Shown piece after piece: positions 23,241-34,678 of a stretch of DNA of 64,000 nt (position 1 is the first letter of the stretch; every line of letters starts with the position of its first letter). Source of the DNA: Smallanthus sonchifolius (lineage: Eukaryota > Streptophyta > Magnoliopsida > Asterales > Asteraceae). The notes beneath the pieces were generated by a model. It searched no databases. It had not been told where the DNA came from and saw only the letters and a list, made by a program, of their open reading frames with translations. Both the position numbers and the translations under genes were made by a program. The stretch lies in NCBI GenBank assembly GCA_023525975.1, contig CM042042.1, forward strand, positions 6,331,501-6,395,500, given 5' to 3'.

Positions 23241-23460
23241 CACCACACATATGACTTGTATGTGTGTATATGAGTCGTATATGGAACATATGACTCGTAT
23301 GTGTACATAGGAGTCGTATGGGACACTATACGCATATGACTCGTATGCATGTATATAGGCCGTTTAAAGAGACACGAATAACTGATGTGACTAATGCAAA
23401 ACTTGTCTTGTGTTGGAGTGCACATATGACCTGTGTGAATGCATATGACCCGTATAGGTC
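23240..23460. repeat. Array of palindromic CATATGGGTCGTATG-type motifs, right cluster
   Basis: Copies such as CATATGACTCGTATG, GTATATGAGTCGTATATGG and CATAGGAGTCGTATGGG, with mixed orientation, mirror the left cluster at 18890-19490. The outer terminal inverted repeats of the element could not be identified. Confidence 0.7.
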
Positions 23461-24031
23461 AAAAAATCTAAATGGGAGTACTAGTAACATGACCCATCTT
23501 ATATTCGATGACATACACGAGTATTCATGTGGAACATCATGAGGATTACTCGTCGGGTTCCGGATCGTTTGTTATCTCTGTGTTGGAATGCTCACACTAA
23601 CATAGATTGTGGTGAAATTAAGAACACTGATGATGAAAAGGAAGAAAACAGAAGTAGGGTAAGGATGACGGGGTGGTAGGAACGGAAGATCACATCAGAT
23701 TGATTCACAACACCATTGCTTTTTAATAAAAAATTACAGAAATGGTGGTCATGTCAAAAACCCTAAAAGACTGACCTGTTGCTCGCTCAATGTATGGTCT
23801 CAACTTTCAACCCACATGTATTTTACTTTGTCATCTGCTACACTCTCTCCCTTCCTTTCTTTCACATCCATCACTTCCTATCTCAGAACACTTCAAACTG
23901 TACCCATCAAAGGAGCTGGTTTGCTTTGCTTTGTAAACCACTTTAATTGCTATAATTATTTTGCCTTTAGCCTCTCTCCAATGGCTATCAACCACTAACC
24001 GGAAAACAAGTTAAGAGGCATAAAACGATAA
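23461..24031. other. Intergenic
   Basis: No gene recognised. The 23540-23990 part is less AT-rich than its flanks but has no sustained frame or splice pattern that I can identify. Confidence 0.35.
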
Positions 24032-24241
24032 CTGTGCGTAATGGGAGGGTAGTGAAGGGGCGTGGTGCCACCTCGAAGGGGTGAGGGGCGTGGAACATCA
24101 CGCTGCCCTGGCGTGAGAGGGGGTGTGCGGAGCAAGTGTGAGTGTGGTCACGGGCGCGAGGGGAAGAACCTGCAGCCGGTTGAGGTGGCCCAATGTGAGT
24201 GGGGCTTGGGCGTGGGGGTATGAGGGGTATTACGCATAGTC
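24032..24241. mobile_element. GC-rich Tourist-like MITE
   Basis: Ends CTGTGCGTAAT and (reverse complement) GACTATGCGTAAT, flanked by TAA on both sides (24029-24031 and 24242-24244). Rich in GGGGCGTG words like the Harbinger 3' end at 2822-2942, so it may belong to the same family. Confidence 0.65.
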
Positions 24242-24301
24242 TAATAAATCCAAGCCACATGGATCTCAGCCCCGTGCTGATTCTTTCTTGTACGCTGCTA
24301 A

Positions 24302-24580
24302 GTTTAGGGGTGTTCGTTATTCGAATCGCACTCGAATAATTTGAATTTCGATTCGAACCGAATTAGAATAAAAATATCGAATTCGAATAACGATTTCGAA
24401 TTCAAATCGATATCAAATTTAATATCTTGAATTCGAATTAACTATATATATAGATTTTTTTTTATTGTATGAGTTTTAACTCTTCAATCTTAAAAACTTT
24501 TAAGTATTAAACTCTTTAGTTTTTGTAAACATCTACTTTTCACTCTTATTTTAACCTTTTGACTACTATATATATATGTA
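24302..24580. mobile_element. hAT-like terminus with TTCGAAT repeats
   Basis: Starts TTAGGGGTGTTCGTTATTCG and has dense GAATTCGAAT/ATTCGAA words to 24440. A diverged copy of the segment TTTAATATCTTGAATTCGAA reappears at 25266-25330, suggesting the element was split by later insertions. The right terminus was not located. Confidence 0.45.
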
Positions 24581-24587
24581 CTAGTTT

Positions 24588-25147
24588 AGAACCCGTGTTT
24601 ACATACGGGTGAAAAATATCAGTATAAAAGTTTTTAGATTTTTATGTATATATTTTACAGGTGTAAAAATTTATTAAATATACCAAGGATAGAAAACAAA
24701 ATTCAAAATATATAAAAATTAATACATAATTGAGTTTCAAAATACGTTAATTATATTTAATCTTTGACTTTCATTTATTATTTGATTGTAAATAAAATTT
24801 AAGTAATTAGATTTTAAAATTTCTTATAATAAGAGATTATTCAAAACAAATGCATTGTATTAGTATGATTAAAAATTCATAAGAATATATTATTATTAAA
24901 AAAATAGATGTGCATTTAATAAGAGAGAGATGCGAAAAAAAAATAATTAGAATGAATGTGGAGACGAAACGTGAAAAAAATTTATTTATTATATAGTATA
25001 TAGATATAGATATGGTATAGATATTAATTACTTTTCCACAAAAACTTATTTTAAAAAACAATTAAAAAAAGTTTATGCAATTAATAGGAGTGAGAGGTGT
25101 GAAAATTGACTTACCAAAACCTTTATTTATTAGTATGTATAGATATA
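24588..25147. repeat. AT-rich dispersed repeat (same family as 5866-7010)
   Basis: Head GAACCCGTGTTTACATACGG, tail CCAAAACCTTTATTTATTA then TAGTATGTATAGAT. Flanked on both sides by pieces of the TTCGAAT hAT-like element, consistent with insertion into it. Non-coding. Confidence 0.6.
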
Positions 25148-25698
25148 ACTTTATTTCAAAAGGCAAATCAAAACCTTCTATTCAGGATTGGGATAAACCC
25201 GACCAACTTAGACTGAAAGCATGACTCAATGACCAAGAACCGAATAAAAATATCAATTTCAAATTTAATATCATGAATCGAATAATTCGAATTAACTATA
25301 TATATAGATTTATTTATCGTATGAGGTTAACATGTATAACTAAATGTTCATATATATAAACATATTTAAAAAATAGTATAATATTTATATTTGTATGTAA
25401 CTAATAAAATTAATATTAATATTTTAAAATTATAAACCATAAATAAAAAAATAAAACTTAGGCTTGGGGAAAGAAAACTTAAGATAACGTGAGTAGTTGC
25501 AGAAGTAAAGGAGAACGGGCATTCTACAGACGCAGGGTAATCTTCTGCAACAATATTTAAGTTTCTGTGTGTGTGAGAGAGTTAAAATACTGTGTGAGAA
25601 AAAAGGAGGGAGTTTTGGTCTTCACATTTATTTATTTTTTTCCTTTCTTTCATATTTTTATTTAGTCTATGTAAATTACTTTTATAAATGATTTTTTA
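25148..25698. other. Intergenic and remnant hAT-like DNA
   Basis: 25240-25330 repeats the TTCGAAT-type segment of 24302-24470. The remainder holds no gene. Confidence 0.4.
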
Positions 25699-26100
25699 CA
25701 CTACTAGAAAATATATATATTTTTTATAAAAGTTTCCTACAAATTACCAATAAAAGAAATTTTTCACAAGTTAGCGACAAATTTCCGACAAAACAAAAAC
25801 AAAAGAGTAACTATACGATTTCCTACAATTTCCTGACAAATTTATTAAATAGTTAACTTATTTATTTACTATAATCGTCGGAAATTACCGACGAAAGACT
25901 TTTGTGACTAATTCGTCGGAAAATTAGTCAGGACTTTGTCGAAAAAACATTTCCTACGGGTTTTTTTTCCAACAAACACTTTTTGTCGGAAACTTGTCGC
26001 TAACTACCAATTCCGACAAATTTTCCACGAAATCTCACTACTAAAAAAATGAAAAATTTGCGACAACAGTAATTACTTCATATTTGTATTTATAATAATT
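25699..26100. mobile_element. CACTA transposon termini
   Basis: CACTACTAGAAAA at 25699 is a textbook CACTA end, followed by many TCGTCGGAAATT / CCGACAAA words in both orientations (25770-26035), the subterminal repeats of this class. A second CACTACTAAAAAAATG at 26036, in the same orientation, begins another copy. No opposite end or transposase is nearby, so these are truncated ends. Confidence 0.7.
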
Positions 26101-26434
26101 TTTCATTATTTCTTTTGGCTAAAAGAACGTAAACAAGTTATTTTTATCAAACAAAACTGTTAATATTAATTATTATCAGTAAATGGGTAATAGTTTGTGT
26201 CGATACAACAAATATATAGATGCTAACTTGTTGCTACAACAAATATATGACAGGAGAGGGTATGAACGTTCCTGGGATGCCAGCCTATGAACCTTCTACA
26301 CCTGGCTGCTAAGATAAAGAAACTTGTTAAAAGGGGTTCGAGACCGGGGTCTCAGAACCACCCTCCGACACTCAACATTAGTGTTTATTCAAAGTGAATA
26401 AGTATATATATAACATGTAAATATTCTAGCTTAT
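26101..26434. other. LTR-like or unassigned DNA
   Basis: From about 26251 (TGACAGGAGAGGGTATGAAC) the composition becomes balanced and resembles an LTR; the text may resume at 26935-27410, with the fold-back MITE in between. No target duplication was found. Confidence 0.3.
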
Positions 26435-26930
26435 ACTTTACACAATAGTAACCAAGTTTCTCAAGTGTTCCACTAAAATACCTTAAAGTTTTTTTGTCCC
26501 TTTAAAGTCACTCAACTTTCAGTATGTGTTCCAATACTATGTAATATTTTTATAAATGTTTAAATTTTTTAAAATTGAATGAGGCAAATGAAACATGTAT
26601 GAATCTTGTTTACTATTTAACAATTGTTTTTTTTTCAATTCGACTTAATATAACAATTTTGAAAGCTATTTATTATTCGGTGAATTTTTTTCCTTCACTA
26701 TTACCTACAATTTTAGATTAATTGGAATATAAATTTCACTTATTGGTAACTAATATTCATATATATTTCATTTGTCTCATTCAATTTTTTAAAAAATAAA
26801 CATTTATAAAAATATTACATAGGATTGGAACACCTACTGAAAGTTGAGTGACTTTAAAGGGACAAAAAAACTTTGAGGTATTTAAATGGAACACTTGAGA
26901 AACTTGGTTACTATTTTGTGAAGTTTTCCC
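26435..26930. mobile_element. Fold-back MITE (CACAATAGTAACCAAGTTTC family), copy 1
   Basis: About 500 bp with inverted arms of well over 100 bp, from CACAATAGTAACCAAGTTTC at the left to its mirror near 26895-26930. A second copy is at 51829-52151. No coding capacity. Confidence 0.75.
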
Positions 26931-28306
26931 AAATATGTATAGGTATATAAGTCTATGCAAATATATAAGTGCATAAGGAGCGAAGAGTATAGACGGTGAT
27001 GATTGAGGTTAGACAGCCTAGTTGCAAGCAGTTGTAGTGGTGTCTCAGCAACATGATGTTGCTTCCTTGGCAATCGGGTGTTGTAGAAGCTCAAGGGCTT
27101 CTAGCACAACAGATCAGAGAACAAGGGAGAGATAGTTAGATGCTCTAGTTTATGTCAAACAAATGAGATGATTGAAAATAGGGGATGACCCTCTATTTAC
27201 AGGGCTGAAGTCTTAGAGCACAATGGGCTTTACCTGATGAGCTTTGGTCCTGAATTGGATCTTTGCGTGATGTGAGCTGTAATGAGCCCAGCAGATTCTC
27301 TCAATTGATTATTATGTAGGCCTTATTGGTTTAGCCCGATAACTAGTATTTGAGGACCCGTTTCTTGTGATCAGCTATGCTTCATGCACATACCCACGTC
27401 ATCAATTTGGATTATTAAAACCAATATATTTTTAAAGAATAACAAAACTTAAAAGTTTGAAAACTATGTTTTAATGTTTTTCAAATTACAAGATGATCTT
27501 CAATCATATGTCATTAATTTTATCCTTAAAACTATGATGTGAAACCAATATTTAATTTTTTTTTGAAAGGCAAAGCATATTATTAAATCAACGAAAAAGA
27601 CTAGCAAGATGGTCAAATGGCTTTGAAGTTTCATCAATATTTAAATAAGAATATTTAAATAAGGTTAACTTCTAAGGATAAACCCAATAATGAGTAGTTT
27701 ATAATTATTAATGTAAAGTAGAATATAAGTAACATGTCGTTAGAAAAAAGATAAATCCAACGATGCATTTATCATTACGTATAATTATTCTTGCATTAAA
27801 AATGAGTAGGCATTTTACTCTCTTTTTTTTAACAATGTGCCATAAAAGCTCAATAATAATGTTTATTCACCTATAGACGAACGAATGACGCAATTGAGTT
27901 CGTTTTGTCACCACTAAGAAATAAAAACTGAATATTGAAACATATATTTATAAAATAAACATTGTTAGTAGACAGGACGAGTTTAACTTTGTTTAGTTTT
28001 GTAGAATCAATCATATTTTATTTTATTAAGTAGCATTTTCATTAGAGAATAAAAGTGTGGTCACGAAATACCCCACACCATAAATAGAAGTATTTAAGAA
28101 AGTTTATTTATAGAAAATGAGATTCTACTTTAACTTTTGAATTAGAAAATACAAAGTAAAAAAGCAACCTGAAGGCATTACATTATTTTCAAAAGTGATT
28201 AATATTTGTAATAATTTTTTCTTAGAAAACAATTAAAAAAAGTTTTAATTAGGTAAATTTTAAGACATTGTCCGTGTAAAACAAGTTTGGTTTCACTACA
28301 ATTATA
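26931..28306. other. Intergenic, part possibly LTR-derived
   Basis: 26940-27410 is balanced in composition and reads like untranslated retroelement DNA. 27410-28306 is AT-rich with nothing recognisable. Confidence 0.3.
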
Positions 28307-28311
28307 GAAAT

Positions 28312-28625
28312 TGTTGCAAATCAGGCCCAAGAACATGAACACGAAATTTGATCTCAATCAAGATTGACTCTTTTTATTAATATTGAAAACCAAAAACCAC
28401 GTTTTACAATGAGCCATAAACCCTATATTTATACTAAAAACTAAACTTGATTACCAAGTTATTCTAATATGGTAAGAAAATAATCCTCCTAAATTAATTC
28501 TAACCAAACTCAAATTAAACTAAATAATCAAATAAATAATAACTCAATCCTACTCTAATACGAACTCAATCAACCAATTAATAAATTAACATTAATAATT
28601 ATGTTTAATCAAGATTAATCCTTCA
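28312..28625 (-). mobile_element. Solo LTR, Copia-sized (314 bp)
   Basis: Plus-strand start TGTTGCAAATCAGG and end TAATCCTTCA, flanked by a perfect 5-bp duplication GAAAT (28307-28311 and 28626-28630). The minus strand shows a TATA-like TAGTATAAATATAGG near 28420-28438 and an AATAAA-type signal near 28372, so transcription would run on the minus strand. No internal region remains. Confidence 0.72.
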
Positions 28626-28806
28626 GAAATTACATAATATTTCATTAATATCGTGAATCCTAAGTCAGGCCCGGCTCAACCATTTTAGGGGGTCAAGACG
28701 AAGTAAACTCTAAGGCCTTTTTTTAGTTGTCATGTTTATAAATAGTGGCAAATCTAAATTTTTTTGTGAATATGCAAGAAAACGGTTCGTTAAAGTAGAA
28801 TTGGAC

Positions 28807-29399
28807 TAGAGGTGAACAAAAAAACCGGAACCGCCCAAGGAATCGGAACCGATTCTTGAAAAACCGGAACCGGGTACATATGTTCCGAATTTTCAACCAA
28901 GAACCGAACCTGGAACTAGTTCTTGAGAATACCCGATTTGTGCACCTCTACCCTTGTGTCTTGTGACACTAATGCATCTATGTTTTACAGATTCTTGACG
29001 TGTATATGCTTAAAATTTTAATAATGGTAAAACTTAAATTCGTTAAAACTAAAAGTGAAAAAAAAGTTTTATGAGTCAAACGGGTTAGACAATCTAGTTT
29101 TTTATATAATTTATCTATGTTTTAAACATTTATCTATTTTGTAACATTTTAAGTTTTTAATATTATTGGAATTTTTAAGTTAGTTATTAATATGTTTAAT
29201 TAATGTATTTATATGTTTAACTAAGTTTTTCGAATACCCGTAAATACGTTCTTTGAATACCCGCCTTGAATGACCGGAACCGATACATAGGTTCCTGTTT
29301 TTCAACAAAGAACCGGAGCTGGAACCCTAACTGGTAAGAACCGAAACCTGTTCCATAATCGAAACAGGTTCTTGAGAAAAACCGATTTATGCACCTCTA
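28807..29399. mobile_element. Non-autonomous hAT related to the intact element at 57896-60812
   Basis: Termini TAGAGGTGAACAAAAAAACC and (reverse complement) TAGAGGTGCATAAATCGG match the intact element's TAGAGGTGCACAAA. Flanking 8-mers are AATTGGAC (28799-28806) and GATTGGAC (29400-29407), 7 of 8 identical. Both ends are rich in GGAACCG words, as in the intact copy. The 593-bp body has no transposase. Confidence 0.82.
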
Positions 29400-29407
29400 G
29401 ATTGGAC

Positions 29408-31399
29408 TATATATGCATATATAAAAAAAAAAATTGGGCTCAAAATCTTTTTGTTAAAGTAAGATTAAACTATATTTACATAAAAAAAATTAAAATTTGA
29501 TGACCCAATAATTTTAAGACCCTAGACACAAGCCTAAAAATCCATAACATATAACCACCCATAACCTAAGTCACTTTTTATTTATATTTTATATAATTTT
29601 TTACTAAATAAAGTAACTTTGTTTTTTTGAACGACTAAATAAAGTAACTAATAATTAATTTTTATGGGCCGGACCCATTTTTAAGTTATTTTGCCCACAC
29701 GAGAATTATTTGGATTATATTGATTAAGAGTAAATTTCAAATCCTGTCCTCTAACTATATATTAACTTGTAAAAAGTATATATTACTTATTTTTTAAATT
29801 CACAGATTTGTTTTTTTAATCTATTTGATCTTGTTTGAGCACATCAATATTCTTGGCACAGTTGACCCATGGTTGCAACATGTAACCGTGGATCGACCAT
29901 GATACTTTTATTAGTCCACAATTGATTTGCTAAAACTAAATAACTTTTTGGGCATCCAATGATATCCAAGAATATAGGATAAAAATGTATGAACAAGAAT
30001 ATAGTAGGACACAAATGTATGAATAATTATAGTTGGCACGCACTTGTATTATAAGTTTATACTTTTATTATTATTAAATAACTATGTGTTAAGATATACA
30101 AGTTTATATTATTATATTTTATATGTCCACTCTTTTTGTTTTTTTATTTGGATATTAGTTATGAGACAGGGTTGAGAAAAAAAGTATTATAAATGCTCAA
30201 CTTTTTATTATGTGAAACAAAAGAGAAAAATCCAAACAAAGGTAATACAAGTTAATTTTTCATCTTTGACAATTTTTGACATGATCTTGTTTATACGATA
30301 CGATACAAAGTTAAATAGGTTTGAGTTTGAGCTTAACAAGTTTCGTGTTATGAACAAGTCGATATGTTTAAGATACGAATAAAATCGTGTCTAAACAAGT
30401 TAACATGTTTAGACCCAATTATACATATTTGTATTTTTAATTTTATACAAAAGTTATACATATTTACATTACTAAAAACCTAATCGTTTAACTTGAAGTC
30501 GTGTTGGGTTGTGTCACTAAAGAGGTGATATTAAACGTGTTAACAAGCCGTGTCGTGTAACACGTTTATAAACATGTTCGTGTTTGAACAAAATGACACG
30601 GTTTTCATGTTTAGCACCCAGGGTTAACCATGTCGTATCTGTCCTATTTAACACGTTACTTCTTTTGTAAGCCTAAGAATTAGCTCTTGTCTCCTATAGA
30701 TGTAAAACTAAACTTATATTACCTTTTAAAAGAAACTAATGTTATGTAAAATTAAAACTTTATATAGTTTCCCTCTAATAGTCTTCTTTGATAATGATTC
30801 CCCACCTTACAAAACTTAAAAACTTATTGTATCAGCTTTCTGTAAAAATTCCTTCTTAATTATTATTTGATTAATTTACAAAATTAAGATACTTTTAAGT
30901 GAGGTTCATATTCTGTTTTTCTTTTTATATGGTGAAAGCACAAATTCTTAAAAAATGTGAATCGTTTTTTAATGTCTTGTGGTTTTGCTTTCTCTCTCTT
31001 TTTAAGATAAACTGAGTTTAAATTAATAATAATTAGAAAGTTTATTCTTGATAAGCATGTTTAGTGACGTGACTTATAATATAAATATCAATGTTTTTTT
31101 CTTATTAAAGTATAGTTTACATTAGTGGCATAGATGTTTATTGTGTGTTTAGAAGTGAATTTTTCTACTTATACCTTATGATTTATATATAGAATAGTAG
31201 TTTTTTAATAAACAACTATCCAAGTGATTTTTCAAATATTTTTTTTCTTAAAATATGTTGAAAAACCATGTATTCCTTTTAACCTGAACATCTTAAACTA
31301 CTTTTGGTTTCTGAAAATTGAGATAATTAGTCATGAACACTTTAAAACTTAGATTACCAAACACCTCATTATAGTTTATAGCATGTGTAGTGGAATTAC
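29408..31399. other. AT-rich intergenic DNA
   Basis: No gene. 30290-30665 has many ACACG/CGTGT words (hAT-like subterminal style, ending near TTTAGCACCCAGGG) but I could not fix its ends. A hAT-type end CAGGCCCGGCTCAACC also lies upstream at 28677. Confidence 0.35.
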
Positions 31400-32477
31400 T
31401 AGAAAGTGATTCACATTACTGTCACGTCAGAATGAAAAGAGAGCTCATCAAATCATGCATCGTGAGTAATATAGATACGCAAAGTAGTGGGATCCAGGCA
31501 TCCGTATCCTTTGTACTGTGAACTATAATCAATAAAGATGCAAGGAAGGATGTGTGGAACAGGTTTATGTGTCGAGTAGTCTCGTAGATAAGGAAAAAAC
31601 TCCGCACCTAAAATTTCAAAAATTCACATAGTTTGGTGTATTAGAGAATAACAGCTCAAACTGTGATTTGTGATCGAATAATTTAGTAGGCAATCAACTG
31701 ATAATGTAAGTTGTATAGCTGAAAGCATCAATCCAAAATGAAGCTGAAGCATGATCATTGAAGAGCATTATGAATACCGTTTCTGTTATATGATGATGCT
31801 TGCGTGTTGTTCATTCGTATTGTTAGGGAGTTTAAGGACAGGAGAGGCAATGAAAAAATTCGTTGTCTTCAAATAGTTGATGGTTTATAAATTCAGTACC
31901 ACCATGACTTTGGGAGATTTTGATCTTTTTAGAGAATTGTGATTGCATAAACTAAAAAAAATAGTTGAAACCAAATAAAGTTCTAATTTAGTCTTTAATG
32001 GATAGAACCAAGTAAAATGAGGGTAATAAACAACATATAAGTTGGTGTTGGACCCTATAAATCACAACGAACGACATGCACAGAGAGTTTTGTATTTAAA
32101 TCAAACAATAAATAAGGTCCTTATGAAAATTAACAAGGACAACAAACAAGAGGTTTAGGTAAGACCAAGAACCTTAACAATAACTTCTTTACTGAGCAAA
32201 AATTGAAGCGTAATAAGAACCCATTGATTGGAGTCATGCCAGACAACATAGGTCGGATCTGGTGATTCTTTGCCATCAGTGATAATAGCTTCGGATGGTT
32301 CAATTGTGCCATCAGCATACCCGAGAAGCTTTTGGTAAGAAATGAGAGGAAGGGCTCGATTACGTCATAAGAGATAGTTGGATGAAGAAAAAGCTTGATA
32401 GTAAGCATGCGTAGAAGTGTGGCCATAGGTAGAGGACCATCCGTAGATGACGAGGTATTGATAACAAGAGCAGCCAT
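31400..32477 (-). pseudogene. Dead Copia retrotransposon fragment (gag start plus integrase)
   Basis: On the minus strand, 32477 begins MAALVINTSSSTDGPLPMAT and LLRMLTIKLF, a Copia gag-type opening. From about 31950 downward frames read QFSKKIKISQSHGGTEF, LSCP-TPQQ, RKHHHITETVFIMLFNDHAS, FWIDAFSYTTYIINRLPTKL and FELLFSNTPNYVNF, the integrase core and C-terminal region of Copia polyproteins. Many stops are present, and most of gag, the reverse transcriptase, RNase H and both LTRs are missing. Confidence 0.82.
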
Positions 32478-32546
32478 CGAGGGCCGATTAGGTGTGAAGG
32501 GCGATGAGGGGAGAAAAGAAAAAGGAGTATTTAAATAACATACATA

Positions 32547-32607
32547 TATTATTTGTTATGAAGAGGCATGCCACTGAGCCTGAATTGCCATCGCCGTTCA
32601 AAAAAAA
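32547..32607 (+). mobile_element. Tiny 5'-truncated SINE insertion
   Basis: A copy of about 50 bp ending GCCATCGCCGTTC plus A tail, the same 3' end as the SINE at 3270-3475. The flanks AACATACATA at 32537-32546 and just after the tail (32607 on) repeat, consistent with a target duplication. Confidence 0.6.
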
Positions 32608-33211
32608 CATACATACACTATTTGCTAATTATCTAGACCTTTGAATTTATCTCTAATATATCTTAATTCGCGTAATATGTAGCTTATTCCAAACAAAATA
32701 CTTATAAATTAAATTTACATATAGACGAATGGTTGTAAATCACATCAAATTAGCACAAAAATATCACAAATTGATTGTAAATCATAGCAAATTAGCAAAA
32801 CGTTATCAACAATACACACGACAAAGAATGAAAGATACTTGTAACATACACGTTAAAGACACCTGAATTCCAAACAACAAAAATACTCTACATAATTATC
32901 AAAAAACTTGCACACCGTTTGACTACTTTTTTGCTCGCTCGACTGGCTGACGTGATCGACTGCTTACATACTCGCAACGACCGAGTAGGGATATGGAATT
33001 TGGCTTGCGATTGTGATTGACTACTTGCCTCTCTCCAAAAATAGAAACCAAGCCCGAGAGTAATAGCCCATATAAAGCCTAAAAGGGCCTTGAGCCCAGC
33101 CCAATAGCAAAAAAAGGAAATTAACTAGCAGTCAAACTGAAAGCTCATAAAAGAGTGAAAGCCTGTACACTATCTTTCATGACTTCGTCTCTTTTAGAGG
33201 GCTCATCCCAC
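32608..33211. other. Intergenic
   Basis: No gene recognised. Confidence 0.35.
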
Positions 33212-34376
33212 TAGGGGTGTGTTGTGTATGGATCGGTTTCGATTGGTTTTGGGTTATACCGAACCAAAGTTGAAATTTTGGTTTTCCTGTTAGGAATCCG
33301 ATCGATTTCAGTTTAACGATGGGTTCGGTTATTGGTTTTATATTCGGGCTTGAAATGTTTGGGTCTGAAAAAATTGTCCCAAAAATGAGTTTGAGAAACT
33401 TTTGGCTTTAATTTTTAGTTAACCATATAGTAGTGAAGTATGTTATAAACATGTGTTTTACATGGGTCGAATAAAAGAAATATTAAATAGTTAGTAATTA
33501 AGTTTTACGAGTCATAAAGAAAATAATAAATAGTAATGAAGATTTAAAAATTAATAAAGAAAATGTTAAATAGTTAATGAAAAATAATCGTGGAAAATAA
33601 TTTTAGGCTCACAAAGTTATAACACGTGGCGTAACCGGTAAGTTATTTATTAGGTATAGATTTGAACTTGAAACTTTTAGCCTAAAGTAATAATTTAGGC
33701 CATAAATACTAAGGGTGTTCAAAATTTTCGGATAGTGGATTCACTATCCGAATCCGAAATTTCGGATATCCGAAAATTCGGATACGGATTCGGATAGTGA
33801 AACGGATATCCGAAAATATAAAAAAAAATATATAAAAATAATATTTTTAAATTACAAAAACAATTAAAAACCTTAAAAAACATTAGAAAATATACATATA
33901 AAAATATATAAATATAATATATTGGGTTTTGATTCAAATTTTCTTATTTTTAAATAATAAAAACAATTAAAAAAAATATATAAATATAATATTTCGGATA
34001 TTCGGATATCCGAACTATCCGAAATATCCGAAAATCACTATCCGAATCCGAATCCGAAATTTCGGATATCCGAATTTTCGGATTCGGATTTTCGGATAAT
34101 TCGGGTTCGGTTTAGGATTCGGATTTTTTTGAACACCCCTAATAAATACAATAATGGTTCCCATGTTTGGTTCGGTGCGGTTCCTTCGGTTTTGGTGTGG
34201 TTTGGTTTGGTTTTAGAACAGGGTATAACCGGTGTGGTTTGGTTTTAGAACAGGGTTTAACCGAGACCAAACAGTAACTTTCAGTTTTTAAAAAAACCGA
34301 AACAATTATCAGTTCGGTAGGTTATCTCGGTTTGCTTGTCACTTATTTCAGTTAATTGGTTTTTTCCTCACCCCTA
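33212..34376. mobile_element. hAT-like element with a second hAT nested inside
   Basis: Outer ends TAGGGGTGTGTTG and (reverse complement) TAGGGGTGAGGAAAA; flanking 8-mers CATCCCAC and CATCCGTT share only their first five bases, so the duplication is decayed. Subterminal regions are full of GGTTTCGG/CGGTTTGG words. The element at 33710-34141 is inserted in it. Confidence 0.55.
33710..34141. mobile_element. Non-autonomous hAT with ATCCGAA repeats, copy 2 (nested)
   Basis: Ends TAAGGGTGTTCAAAA and (reverse complement) TAGGGGTGTTCAAAA, perfect 8-bp duplication ATAAATAC (33702-33709 and 34142-34149). Dense ATCCGAA/TTCGGAT words at both ends match 10798-11629. Confidence 0.9.
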
Positions 34377-34678
34377 CATCCGTTGTCTTTACCACAAGTT
34401 ATGGTTTGACCCATCTTCCACAAATGTATTTACGTGGTTATATATTCTTTAGTTTAACAACCTGCCTCGAACAAACTATGGTTTATTCGATCCTATTGGT
34501 TGACAGGGTATTAGTAGGGTCCATTGTTTTTTCAATTACATTTACTCAAGTATGGTGAGATACATCTCAAATTTACACGGTCATTACTTTGTATTTTATT
34601 GGAGTTACAGACCAACCCACAAAATGGCATAAACAGAATATTCCCTAGAACAGTCAAGATTACAGTTAATTAAAATGA

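Noticed and set aside
23198..23542. Several overlapping open frames in both orientations
   Set aside because: They translate the CATATGGGTCGTATG palindromic array, whose near-palindromic words create matching frames on both strands.
26251..27410. Full LTR interrupted by a MITE
   Set aside because: Composition suggests an LTR, but no matching 5-bp flanks or clear TG/CA ends were found.
28677..29545. Outer hAT carrying CAGGCCCGGCTC at its left end around the nested 28807-29399 element
   Set aside because: CCTAAGTCA recurs near 29568 but the right end does not form an inverted repeat with the left, so I could not delimit it.
32130..32477. 115-codon minus-strand frame as an independent gene
   Set aside because: The opening resembles Copia gag and the downstream integrase fragments continue on the same strand, so it is a retroelement remnant.
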